Below are positions 27,200 through 36,385 of a stretch of 64,000 nt of DNA, in pieces. The notes below the pieces were generated by a model that was given only the letters and a program-made list of their open reading frames with translations, had not been told where the DNA came from and searched no databases. The stretch is from Gimesia aquarii. Its GTDB lineage: Bacteria; Planctomycetota; Planctomycetia; Planctomycetales; Planctomycetaceae. Made by a program: the position numbers and the translations under genes. Location of the stretch: assembly GCF_007748175.1 (NCBI RefSeq), contig NZ_CP037422.1, positions 4,334,327 to 4,398,326 on the forward strand, given 5' to 3'. Position 1 is the first letter of the stretch; each line of letters begins with the position of its first letter.

Positions 27200-29398
27200 A
27201 TGGATAAGTGTCTCTCAGATAATTTGTTGTTACAGTATCTCCTGAATGACCTTGATACAGATACGTGTGAGATTGTAAGGGTTCATCTGAATGAGTGCCC
27301 AAGTTGCCAAAAAAGAACGGAAATCTATTCTGAAGATAGCGAGCTCAAACAATGGCAGCAATGCCATCTAAGACGTCAAAACGGTGATGACTCACAATAT
27401 CATCCGTTTTCTCAAGACAAATTAGATCGCTTATTTAATTCTACAATCTCATCGATTCAACAATCAAAAACCGCAGTTGCAAAAAAAACTCTACCCTCCA
27501 GTCATAACAGCAACATCCTATTACGAAAAGAGCCTGAGCAAACCCCTATTCGAGTGATTGGTCAATACCAGCTGATAAAAAAAATTGGCCAGGGAGGAAT
27601 GGGGGTTGTCTATGAGTCAATACACTCAAGATTGAAAAAACAAGTTGTCCTTAAATTGCTATTGAATAAAGACTGGGAAAATACTGACCAGACTCAAAGA
27701 TTCTATCGCGAAATGGAACTGATAGGACAGTTAGACCACCCCAACATTGTTAAGGCAACAGATGCAGGGGAAGCTGATGACACCTGTTTTCTGGTTATGG
27801 AATATCTGGATGGCCATGACTTAAAAACAATTCTCAAACAGGAAGGCCCTTTGTCAATCACAGCTGCCTGCTCAATCTTAAGGCAAGCCGCCAATGGGCT
27901 CCAGTATATTCACAACCATGATTTGATCCACAGAGACATCAAACCGTCTAATCTTTTTTTAACCACTGATGGACAAGTCAAAATTCTCGACCTGGGATTA
28001 GCCGGACTGCGACACGAGGGCTCTTCTCTGGATGATTTAACCGACACAAATTGTATCATGGGTAGTGCCTACTACATGGCTCCAGAGCAGGCACAAAGTA
28101 TTAAAACGATTGATCAACGTTCTGACATCTACAGCTTGGGCTGCACCTTTTACCAACTCTTAACAGGTAAGGTTCCATTCAGAAGAGAAACACCCGTTGA
28201 AACTATTATCGCACATCGAGAAGATTCCATACCTCATTTAGTTGATCAGCTTCCGGAGATCCCCGTGCAACTGGAAGAATTGTTTCAATCGATGGTAAAA
28301 AAAAGTCCGGATGATCGAATCCAAACGATGGCTGAAGTCGTTAGAATACTCGACGAATTTCTAAACCAAAAAAATGAATTATTACTTAACGAATCATCGG
28401 ACACATATTTGACTGAAAGCCAAGAGCTGAAAGAACTATGTCTTAAGACCGTGCTAACACCTCCCGTTGAGGCGCAGAAGTACTATTCCAGCACACATTA
28501 CCAACCTTCTAAACGCATTCTGAAATATAAAAAAACAATTATTATTGCGTCAATAATATTAATGACTGGAATTCTAACACTTGGAATTCAATACATCTCA
28601 CGCACCAATCACTTTACAAATACTAAGCTTAAATCCACTTCAACGATCCCGAATGTTCGACAACCGAAAAAAGCAAATTCCAAATCTAATCCAACTCCGG
28701 CACTAACTTCAACTCAAGCGACAATTGAAAGAGATGCGGCTAATTGGGCATTGGACCACGGCTGCGAAATAAAAATTGTAGTACCATACGGAGAAGAATA
28801 CCCAACAATAGAACAAAAGAAATCGTTGCCAAATGAAGATTTTTATGTGAAGACCATTGCGTTTAAAAAAATTCAGATGATAACTCAAGAGAAATTGAGT
28901 CGACTATCTGGCCTTACTAACCTATACGAGCTTCAGTTAAACGACAACCCTATAGAAGACGATGCACTTGCTGCGATTAGTGGTTTAACTTCACTCCAAA
29001 TACTTGATCTACATGCTTCTGGAATCACTGACAAAGGGTTATCTCACATAAGCAATCTAAAAAGTTTGACAAATCTCTCACTTCAAATAAATCCAAATAT
29101 TACGGACGAAGGTTTGCAAGTTATAAATCAGTTACAAAATTTGGTGTCACTAAATCTTGCGAAAACGAATATTTCAGATGAAGGCCTGATATTTATTCAA
29201 AACAATCAAAAAATTGATTGGTTAAATATTGAAGGAACTAAAGTAAGTGATGAGTCAGTTAAACACCTCAAAAAACTAATTCTCTTAGAACATCTTTTTG
29301 TAAAAGGCTCAAAAATATCCAAGGCGGGAATCAAAGAAATCAATGATTTCTTTAAGAAAAGAAAACATTTACCATTTTATATAAATCCCACACCCTAA
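27200..29398 (+). CDS. Membrane Ser/Thr protein kinase with N-terminal anti-sigma zinc finger and LRR tail
   Basis: A 732-residue protein. An anti-sigma ZAS motif H29-x3-C33-x2-C36 is at the N-terminus. A Hanks-type kinase follows at about 122-395: IGQGGMGVVYE, VVLKLL with the ATP-binding Lys, HRDIKPSN catalytic loop, DLG in place of DFG, and MAPEQA. One membrane helix lies at about 446-468. After a Thr/Ser/Lys-rich linker, leucine-rich repeats fill about 560-715 (LTNLYELQLNDNPI, LQILDLHASGI, LVSLNLAKTNI). The LRRs are probably outside the cytoplasm as a sensor, while the ZAS motif and kinase face the cytoplasm and the partner sigma factor encoded 19 bp upstream. Confidence 0.9.
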   Translation: MDKCLSDNLLLQYLLNDLDTDTCEIVRVHLNECPSCQKRTEIYSEDSELKQWQQCHLRRQNGDDSQYHPFSQDKLDRLFNSTISSIQQSKTAVAKKTLPSSHNSNILLRKEPEQTPIRVIGQYQLIKKIGQGGMGVVYESIHSRLKKQVVLKLLLNKDWENTDQTQRFYREMELIGQLDHPNIVKATDAGEADDTCFLVMEYLDGHDLKTILKQEGPLSITAACSILRQAANGLQYIHNHDLIHRDIKPSNLFLTTDGQVKILDLGLAGLRHEGSSLDDLTDTNCIMGSAYYMAPEQAQSIKTIDQRSDIYSLGCTFYQLLTGKVPFRRETPVETIIAHREDSIPHLVDQLPEIPVQLEELFQSMVKKSPDDRIQTMAEVVRILDEFLNQKNELLLNESSDTYLTESQELKELCLKTVLTPPVEAQKYYSSTHYQPSKRILKYKKTIIIASIILMTGILTLGIQYISRTNHFTNTKLKSTSTIPNVRQPKKANSKSNPTPALTSTQATIERDAANWALDHGCEIKIVVPYGEEYPTIEQKKSLPNEDFYVKTIAFKKIQMITQEKLSRLSGLTNLYELQLNDNPIEDDALAAISGLTSLQILDLHASGITDKGLSHISNLKSLTNLSLQINPNITDEGLQVINQLQNLVSLNLAKTNISDEGLIFIQNNQKIDWLNIEGTKVSDESVKHLKKLILLEHLFVKGSKISKAGIKEINDFFKKRKHLPFYINPTP

Positions 29399-29582
29399 TA
29401 ATCGATATTTGTACCCACTGAGCATTCACTACGTTCACACTTCAATACGATTTTCATAATCTAAACTCTCTTCTAATGTGAACGAATCCTACCTCTACAA
29501 ATTCTTGTCTTGACTCATGTATGCCCTTTTGAATACTTGAATTCAGATCTGTGTTAATCACCTATTGATAAAGGGCCAATAT

Positions 29583-31043
29583 ATGGTAGGTAATGCACTC
29601 TGGCCAAAACCAGAGAAGACAAATAATCATCATGAAAAGTCGTCACCAAAAATAAAGGTTCGTGAAACTAAAGTCAGCATCATTATAGGTGCCAGGAATA
29701 ATGCACCTTTTCTTTCGGACGCCATTAAATCAGCGCTCAAACAAAGTGTTCCCTGTGAAGTCATTTACTCAGATGACTGCAGTTTTGACGAGTCACTCAA
29801 AATTGCAAACCATTTCAAAAACCAGGGATTAATAGTTGTTGACTCTCTATACCATCGAGGAGTCTGCGACACCAGAAATGAGGGTGTATCCAAAGCAACG
29901 GGCAACTATTTACTTTTTCTAGATGGAGACGATATCCTCCCTACAGACTATGTAAAAAAACATCTGAAAGCGATCACACCTACAACCCCTTTTGTATATG
30001 GCGACGCCAAAGCTTTTGGTGATTACTCTACACTTTGGGAGGCCCCTGAATGGGAAACGGGTAAACTCTGGTTGAGAAACTTTGTTAATACCTCTGCTCT
30101 TTGGAATCGTCAGGCATTTGAAACCGCAGGCCGCTGGAGAAATAAAATCAATACCATGTGGGATTGGGACCTGGCACTAAGAGGTTCCAGATTAGGTACC
30201 CCCGCGCGTAGCAAGGCCATATTACAATATCGCCAACATGCCAGTTCCTGGTCTGCGAATATTCAAACGAAATACAAACAACGACAGGAAGACCTACTAC
30301 CACGAATGCGACGCATCTGTTCTAGACTCAGTGTGGGCTCCATCGTCAGCGGTAGGCTCAGCAAATTTTTTCCACAATGGATGTCATCAGTCTCACAGGC
30401 AGTGAAGTTGATCGGTAGTTCTGAACCAGTTGAATTAGTCATACTTGATAATTCAAATGACCCAAACATACTTTCAATGATAAGATCTGAAACCCATCGA
30501 TATCTGAATACTTTCGAAACCATCAGGATCATACCTCATTCAGTGTCAATAAATTACTCAACTGAGAAAGAAAGAAGAAATCAAGTTGCTCAATTCATGG
30601 CTCATGCCTGTAATCGATTACGTATTGAAATGAAAGGTGACATTCATTGGCTAATTGAAGATGATATCCTTGTGCCTGTTGAAGCAGGTGTCAATTTACT
30701 TGAACAATTGACAGCAGGATGGATTCCTCCGAATGCAGTTTCTGGTTGCTATCGAAATCGACACGTAGAAACGCAATTCGTAGGTGGGCATTTTGACGAT
30801 TATCATATCGTCAATGCATTTTCAGAAATTGGTACCGAGACAAGTACCGTTGATTATTGTGGTACAGGCTGCCTGATGTTTTGGAAAGATCGAACGCCTC
30901 GATATTGGGAGAGCCATTATCGAAATGTACCTGCGCATGATTGGGAGTGGTGTGCGACACTTAAGCAATCCGATGGTAAAATTTTAATGTTACCTTCGGT
31001 TCATTGTGGGCATGTGAGATCCCCTGAGGATATTCTCTACTGA
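29583..31043 (+). CDS. Glycosyltransferase with two GT-A-like domains
   Basis: A 486-residue protein. The first domain is a GT2-type transferase (VSIIIGARNNAPFLSDAI, EVIYSDDCSFDES, NEGVSKATGNYLLFLDGDDIL with DGDD metal site). A second section from about residue 270 again begins VELVILDNSNDP and carries WLIEDDILVP, an EDD-type metal motif, and a late VPAHDWEWC. It may be a bifunctional transferase or a transferase with a degenerate second domain. The ATG at 29583 has AAGGG 7 nt upstream; a TTG lies 18 bp earlier. No other envelope-polysaccharide genes neighbour it, so the acceptor is unknown. Confidence 0.8.
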   Translation: MVGNALWPKPEKTNNHHEKSSPKIKVRETKVSIIIGARNNAPFLSDAIKSALKQSVPCEVIYSDDCSFDESLKIANHFKNQGLIVVDSLYHRGVCDTRNEGVSKATGNYLLFLDGDDILPTDYVKKHLKAITPTTPFVYGDAKAFGDYSTLWEAPEWETGKLWLRNFVNTSALWNRQAFETAGRWRNKINTMWDWDLALRGSRLGTPARSKAILQYRQHASSWSANIQTKYKQRQEDLLPRMRRICSRLSVGSIVSGRLSKFFPQWMSSVSQAVKLIGSSEPVELVILDNSNDPNILSMIRSETHRYLNTFETIRIIPHSVSINYSTEKERRNQVAQFMAHACNRLRIEMKGDIHWLIEDDILVPVEAGVNLLEQLTAGWIPPNAVSGCYRNRHVETQFVGGHFDDYHIVNAFSEIGTETSTVDYCGTGCLMFWKDRTPRYWESHYRNVPAHDWEWCATLKQSDGKILMLPSVHCGHVRSPEDILY

Positions 31044-31650
31044 GAAACTTACAATAAGGGGAAATCGAGTTCAAAAAGCACAGGCCCACAAACACAATGA
31101 TAGGAAGCAGGCACTAGTCCCCTAACTTTGCGCGCTGATAGAAGCAAGGGGCCTGTGCAATTCTGTATAAACTCATTATTGCGAATCGCAAGATAATGAC
31201 GAGCACCCTCTATATGCATATAGTGACTCAAAGTAGATTTCTTCCCAAGAAAAATCATAAATTTGATAATTTTTAAGAAATACCTAAATTATCACATTTG
31301 TATAATAATATAATTAAGTTCATATAATCATATTTACACTTTTCTAGACTATTATTTGCTTAAATTCTAACTTAATCTGCAAAAAAGTATACAAAAAAAC
31401 ATAAAATCCTTACTATAACTCTGACACAATATTCAGATGTCATTCATTTTTCTATTGCTGAAGTCCATATTCCTCATTTCTTAAAGTGCAGAAGTCAATA
31501 AAACGACCCGTATATTTACTTTTATTACTTTTTTCATATTACTGATTTACCCATATTTTTATTTGACATTTAATTGTTAACAATTTACAAAACTATTATT
31601 CAGACGTCGAAACTAAACAAATTCAGATATTCAACCAAGGGGCAATTATC
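31044..31650. other. Very AT-rich intergenic region with an 81-bp inverted-repeat element
   Basis: The first part holds a 10-bp perfect inverted repeat (GCACAGGCCC at 31078-31087, GGGCCTGTGC at 31149-31158) with a 61-nt spacer. Its GC-rich arms stand out from the surroundings. From about 31259 to 31650 the sequence is extremely AT-rich and contains no recognised gene; it borders the broken DUF1559 gene. Confidence 0.45.
31078..31158. repeat. GC-rich 10-bp inverted repeat with 61-nt spacer
   Basis: Perfectly paired arms GCACAGGCCC / GGGCCTGTGC enclose a spacer in which CCCCTAA and CAAGG could add inner pairing. It sits 34 bp after the glycosyltransferase stop codon. It could be a terminator-like or structured RNA element, or a remnant of a small mobile repeat. 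No second copy was seen in the window. Confidence 0.45.
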
Positions 31651-31881
31651 GTGCGACAAGAAACCAACTCAAAGGAATTCACACTGATTGAACTCTTAGT
31701 CGTGATTGCATTCTTAATTGTGCTATTGCTCCCGACAATTCAACAAGCAATTGAAACAACCCGTAAACATTCCTGTAGAACTAATTTGGAGCAGATTGGG
31801 CTCACTTTTTATAACTACCTTGAAACATACAAGGTTTTTCCTCCAGGATATATCCAAACCAGTCAAAGCAATCGTAATTAA
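31651..31881 (+). pseudogene. Truncated DUF1559 pseudopilin-like gene
   Basis: From a GTG at 31651, 76 codons match only the N-terminal signature of DUF1559 proteins: [11 protein letters not shown], then [27 protein letters not shown] and the KVFPPGY motif. The intact paralogue at 5140-6252 has 370 residues. Five residues are missing inside the hydrophobic helix ([12 protein letters not shown] instead of [15 protein letters not shown]), and the frame stops right after the FPPGY motif. The rest of the gene is absent; the next recognisable sequence is the downstream lipoprotein remnant 6 bp later. This looks like a large internal deletion. Confidence 0.75.
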
Positions 31882-31886
31882 GCAAC

Positions 31887-32264
31887 TTGGATCTCTGTAA
31901 TTCTCAAGAAAGTGCAGTCACCAACGGACATCTTAAATTTAAGGGAGAGGCTGTTGAAGATAGCATGATCACATTTACGCCTCTCTCACCCACTGTTGGT
32001 CCTTCAACAGACGCCAATATTAGTAAGGGCTCTTATTCAATTTCTCAAGAATCTGGTCCTGTCGTCGGGATGATTCGTGTAGAAATCACCGCATATCAAA
32101 AAACAGGGGAAAAAATTGAAGCAGGAACTCCCAACCCACGCAGGTACGATTGTGGATGAATTAAATCAAATCATTCCCAAAGAGTATAACACGCAGAGAA
32201 AATAACGATTCAAATCAATACTGGGAATAATGAAAATAAAGACTTTGATCTTGTTAAAAAATAG
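31887..32264 (+). pseudogene. Frameshifted transthyretin-like lipoprotein remnant
   Basis: The coding remnant resembles the small lipoproteins that follow DUF1559 genes in planctomycetes (typical core: V-G-K-V-F-G-P-V, then GPVVG-RVEI). Visible here: GHLKFKGEAVEDSMITFTP, GSYSISQESGPVVGMIRVEITAYQKTG, then a frame change before 32150 into GTIVDELNQIIPKEYNTQRK, and a second change at the A-run 32199-32202 into ITIQINTGNNENKDFDL, ending at 32264. One missing A in that run would restore the last frame. The signal peptide and lipobox are missing. Only the N-terminal two-thirds is open as a single frame (31887-32159, TTG-initiated). Confidence 0.7.
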
Positions 32265-32352
32265 AAATCTTTTTGATTATTTTGTTATCGTCCTCCACAA
32301 TTAGATTGGACACCTTTTAAATAGTAAATCACCCATAGTCTAAGGAAAATCA

Positions 32353-32973
32353 ATGAAGGAATCTCAGTTAGTTCGAGGGCTGGGCGAACAGATAGTAGAA
32401 CGTCTTAGAGAGGATATCTTTTCAGGGAAAATTGCAGAAGGAGAGCGTTTACGTGAAATCGATTTGGCCAAACGATTTGCCGTTAGTAGGGGGCCAATTC
32501 GTGAAGCGATTCAGCAACTTACCTGGGAAGGAATTGTTGAAGCAGATCGCAACAAGGGAGCGATCGTTTCAACATCTGCTCCTAATGAAATTTCAGAACT
32601 GATCATTCCACTTAGATGCACTATAGAAAAATATGCAGTGCGACTTTTTTTCGATAGTTTGACAGAAGAAGATTTTTTGTTGTGGGATAATATTCTCGAA
32701 AAAATGAAGCTTGCATGTGAAGCAAAAGATTTTGCGTTGATATCGGAACATGATATTGCCTTTCACCGTGCTTTAGTCAACCGATCCCATTCTCCCGACC
32801 TCTTAGCAATCTGGTCTTCCATCGTGTCCCGAGTTCGAAGACATTTTCGTGAGTCTCATTTGAAATATACAAAACCAGTTCAAATCTACGAAGAACACCT
32901 GCCGATTATCGATGCTTTAAAAAACAAAAGCCTGGCGGATACACTTCAGGTTATTGAGGATCATATTGAATAG
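32353..32973 (+). CDS. GntR-family regulator, FadR/FCD type
   Basis: A 206-residue regulator. The N-terminal winged helix (IVERLREDIFSGKIAEGERLREIDLAKRFAVSRGPIREAIQQLTWEGIVEADRNKGAIV) is typical GntR. The C-terminal FCD domain is all-helical, with the metal/ligand residues in EHDIAFHRALVNRS and EEHLPIIDAL. FCD regulators usually bind small carboxylates or sugar acids. It is the first gene of a tight plus-strand run, and its stop lies 16 bp before the next start, so it probably controls that operon in response to the operon's substrate. Confidence 0.88.
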   Translation: MKESQLVRGLGEQIVERLREDIFSGKIAEGERLREIDLAKRFAVSRGPIREAIQQLTWEGIVEADRNKGAIVSTSAPNEISELIIPLRCTIEKYAVRLFFDSLTEEDFLLWDNILEKMKLACEAKDFALISEHDIAFHRALVNRSHSPDLLAIWSSIVSRVRRHFRESHLKYTKPVQIYEEHLPIIDALKNKSLADTLQVIEDHIE

Positions 32974-32989
32974 AGCAGTGATAAAACGA

Positions 32990-35900
32990 ATGATGTCTTT
33001 TAAAAACAAACTATCAATTGCGAGTCAAATCCTTGGAATCCTTCTATTAGGGCTCTTCTCTGATCAGGCATTAGCAGTAAACGATAAAAACAATTCCATT
33101 CAACGGGAATATTATTTTGAGCAACACGTTCGACCGCTCTTGATCAAACACTGTCTCAAATGCCATGGTCCTAAGAAACAGTTTGCAGAGTTACGGCTTG
33201 ATACGCGTGCGAATCTTCTCAAAGGCGGAGAAAGTGGACCGGCAATCAAGGTGAATCACCCTGGTGAAAGTCTCTTAATGAGCGCGATCCGTCGTGAGTC
33301 ACTTGAAATGCCTCCCGACAAACCATTATCTAAAACAGACATCGAAGTTTTAGCAATGTGGATCAAAAACGGTGCCATCTGGCCTGAGAAAGCAGCGATC
33401 GGAACTTCAACCAAAGTCGATTTTTCTAAACACTGGGCATTTCGCCCCATTCGAAATCCCAGTCGCCCCTCTGTAAAAGATACTCTCTGGCCACAAAATG
33501 ATATTGATTATTTCATTCTTTCAAAACTGGAACAGAATCGACTTAAACCATCATTACCCGCAAAACCGGCTACCTTACTCCGCAGAATGATTTGGGATCT
33601 TACCGGCCTGACTCCCACGTCTGAACAGATCAAATTATTCTCAAAAAGGATTTCGCCTCAGTCAGCCGATTCAATAATCGAACAGCAACTTGCCTCCCCC
33701 CATTATGGAGAACGCTGGGGAAGATATTGGCTTGATTTGGCCCGTTATGCAGACACCAAAGGCTATGTATTCTTTGAGAAACCAATTTTCCATTCCTCGT
33801 TTACCTATCGAGACTACGTGATTAACAGCTTCAATAAAGACAAACCGTTCAACCAGTTTGTCATAGAGCAATTAGCCGCAGATTTTCTGAAAGATGAAAT
33901 CCCACACGAGTCCCAAGCAGCACTCGGATTCATTACCGTTGGTCCAAGATTTAAAAATGATATCCATGATATTATTTCTGACCGAATCGATGTTGTCACA
34001 CGTGGGCTTCTAGGTTTGACCGTAGGTTGTGCACGTTGCCATGATCATAAATATGATCCTATTTCAATTGAAGACTATTACTCTATGTATGGAGTCTTCC
34101 GAAATTCACTCGAACCGATTCATCTTCCTTTCCGTAACAAAAACAAAATACCTGATCATCTAGTAACACAGGCACAGAAGATAAAACGGGCTGCTGTAGA
34201 TTTAGAAGAACTCTACAAGAAACAACATGCTAAAGTATCACGAGATGCACACCAGAGACTTTCAGAATACTTGCGTGTAGCACAATCTCGAAGAAGCGGA
34301 CCGGACACCGTGAAATTTGATGTGATTGTTGACGGTGATGATCTCAATCCAGAAGTCTTATTAAAGTGGCAGGAATTTCTGGACGATTCTGAAAAGACAA
34401 ACTCCCCCGTATTTTCGATCTGGCATCAACTGGAATATATTGCCAAAGAGAATTTTTCCGTTCAATCAAGACGCATACTTCAAAACAAAACGAGTGTTGA
34501 TAACGTTCACACTGTAGTAAGACTGATTGCAGCCTTTCTATTACAATCGGAACTCGATAGTTTTCAAGATGTGATTTCCGGGTACGCAAAACTATTCAAA
34601 CAAGTTGATCAGGAATGGGACCAGTGGATCGCCGAAGCGCCTAAACCGGGAAGTACATCAAAGTCCATCCTGTTTGCACCTGAAAAACAAGCTTATCGAC
34701 AAGCTTTTTATAGCTCCTACTCACCCTTAACCACTCCTTTACATGGTTATCCAGTCTTAAAATTATTTCCCGATAGAAAATTACAAGAAACCGTCAAAAA
34801 ACTTAATACAGCCTTAGATAAAGCACGCGCAGCCGCCTCTACTGAACTGGCTCAAATGATGACACTCACTGATGCTAGTCAAATCATCGAACCACGGGTT
34901 TTAAGGCGTGGGAATCCGGGAATTCCTGCTCAATCAGTTAAACGGCGCTATTTGACCTTTTTCAATCAGATATCCGCTAAATCATTTACCCAAGGAAGTG
35001 GAAGACTGGAATTGGCCAAAGCAATTGTTTCGCCTCAAAATCCTTTGACCGCCCGGGTGATTGTAAATCGCATCTGGCAACATCACTTTGGTCAGGGAAT
35101 TGTTTCTACCCCGAGTGACTTTGGAATTCAGGGAGCGTTCCCTTCTCATCCGGAACTTCTGGACCATCTAGCAATCTGGTTCATGAAAAACGGCTGGTCG
35201 ATCAAAAAACTCCATCGCTATATAATGCAGTCGGCGACCTATCAACAACAGAGTCTCTTACATGCCTCAGGAGAGAAAATGGACCCAGCCAATAAACTTT
35301 TATGGAGAATGAATCGCCGACGTCAAGATTTTGAAACAATGCGTGATACCCTGCTCCAAGTCAGCCATCAGTTGGATACAACTGTTGGAGGAAAATCAAT
35401 CAAAGGGGTCGTATCGAACTCTAACAAACGCCGCACAATCTACACTTTCATCGATCGTCAACGCGTTCCCGGTCTATTACGCACATTCGATTTCCCCTCT
35501 CCAGATGTGAGTACTGGAACACGAAATTCGACTTCTGTTCCCGGACAGTCTTTGTTTCTGATGAATCATCCTTTCGTTCTGAAATCTGCTCAAATTCTAG
35601 GAAAAGAAGCGCAGCAAGCGGGCAATCCAAAAACTGGTATCAAGCAGCTCTATCAAAGTATTTTACAACGAAAGCCAAACCGACGAGAAGTAAAGGAGAT
35701 GCTTCAATTTCTTGAAACAGAATCTATTCCTAAAAAAGAATCTCTCATTGCAACACCTTGGGAATATGGTTATGGAGTATACGATGAGAACTCAAAAAAT
35801 TTGTCAAATTTTAAACCAATACCTTACTGGAACGGAAAACAATATCAGGGAAGTGATCGCCTCCCCGATCCTAAACTAGGCTGGGTCTTTTTAGATAAAA

Positions 35901-36370
35901 CCGGAGGCCATCCAGGTAATGACATGAATCATGTCGCCGTAATTCGATGGCGCGCCCCCGAAACAATGGCAGTTTCAATCAAAGGAACTCTCAAGCATGA
36001 AATTTCACGCGGTAATGGAATTCGGGGGCGTGTACTCATTGCCGGCGAAAAGAAGTTAGGCCCCTGGAACGTTCACCAAACTTCGGTTGAAACGACTCTC
36101 GAAAATATCAAACTTGAAAAAAAACAAACAATCGATTTTGTCGTCGATACTGCAGGTCAGCTCGGACACGACTCGTTCGTCTGGTCACCGGAAATTATAG
36201 CACATTCTATTGAAACAGTAGCATTCTCGAAAACAGAGGGAAATCCAAAGGCCGTTCGATATTGGCACTATTCCCAAGACTTTAGAGAACCAGACAGCAT
36301 ACAAATTACTCCCTGGCAAAGTCTGGCCCAGATTCTTTTGTTATCAAATGAATTTCAGTTTATCGATTAA
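32990..36370 (+). CDS. PSCyt1/DUF1549/DUF1553 planctomycete cytochrome protein
   Basis: An exported protein of about 1127 residues (signal peptide with LGILLLGLFSDQALA). The N-terminal PSCyt1 domain has a heme motif C55-LK-C58-H59 and the usual RLDTRANLLKGGESGP section. DUF1549 follows (HWAFRPI, YGERWGRYWLDLARYADTKG) with a second CxxCH in GCARCHDHKYDPI. DUF1553 follows (ELAKAIVSPQNPLTARVIVNRIWQHHFGQGIV). An unusual insert of about 170 residues near 920-1095 (from KPIPYWNGKQYQGS) has the look of a beta-rich carbohydrate-binding module. The start is placed at ATG 32990 (tandem ATG at 32993). It may deliver electrons during oxidation of an exported substrate, but the family's reaction is not known. 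Confidence 0.88.
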   Translation: MMSFKNKLSIASQILGILLLGLFSDQALAVNDKNNSIQREYYFEQHVRPLLIKHCLKCHGPKKQFAELRLDTRANLLKGGESGPAIKVNHPGESLLMSAIRRESLEMPPDKPLSKTDIEVLAMWIKNGAIWPEKAAIGTSTKVDFSKHWAFRPIRNPSRPSVKDTLWPQNDIDYFILSKLEQNRLKPSLPAKPATLLRRMIWDLTGLTPTSEQIKLFSKRISPQSADSIIEQQLASPHYGERWGRYWLDLARYADTKGYVFFEKPIFHSSFTYRDYVINSFNKDKPFNQFVIEQLAADFLKDEIPHESQAALGFITVGPRFKNDIHDIISDRIDVVTRGLLGLTVGCARCHDHKYDPISIEDYYSMYGVFRNSLEPIHLPFRNKNKIPDHLVTQAQKIKRAAVDLEELYKKQHAKVSRDAHQRLSEYLRVAQSRRSGPDTVKFDVIVDGDDLNPEVLLKWQEFLDDSEKTNSPVFSIWHQLEYIAKENFSVQSRRILQNKTSVDNVHTVVRLIAAFLLQSELDSFQDVISGYAKLFKQVDQEWDQWIAEAPKPGSTSKSILFAPEKQAYRQAFYSSYSPLTTPLHGYPVLKLFPDRKLQETVKKLNTALDKARAAASTELAQMMTLTDASQIIEPRVLRRGNPGIPAQSVKRRYLTFFNQISAKSFTQGSGRLELAKAIVSPQNPLTARVIVNRIWQHHFGQGIVSTPSDFGIQGAFPSHPELLDHLAIWFMKNGWSIKKLHRYIMQSATYQQQSLLHASGEKMDPANKLLWRMNRRRQDFETMRDTLLQVSHQLDTTVGGKSIKGVVSNSNKRRTIYTFIDRQRVPGLLRTFDFPSPDVSTGTRNSTSVPGQSLFLMNHPFVLKSAQILGKEAQQAGNPKTGIKQLYQSILQRKPNRREVKEMLQFLETESIPKKESLIATPWEYGYGVYDENSKNLSNFKPIPYWNGKQYQGSDRLPDPKLGWVFLDKTGGHPGNDMNHVAVIRWRAPETMAVSIKGTLKHEISRGNGIRGRVLIAGEKKLGPWNVHQTSVETTLENIKLEKKQTIDFVVDTAGQLGHDSFVWSPEIIAHSIETVAFSKTEGNPKAVRYWHYSQDFREPDSIQITPWQSLAQILLLSNEFQFID

Positions 36371-36385
36371 ATAAACGAGTATCAC

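Noticed and set aside
29432-29484. Inverted repeat CGTTCACA/TGTGAACG before the glycosyltransferase
   Set aside because: Short arms with a 37-nt spacer and no follow-up T-run or conserved context; not enough to call a site.
31078-31158. Integron attC site
   Set aside because: The arms do not contain the required RYYYAAC/GTTRRRY core pair and no integrase or cassette array is present.
31049-31258. Minus-strand 69-codon frame across the inverted repeat
   Set aside because: It overlaps the palindrome and has no recognised motif or start signal; likely chance.
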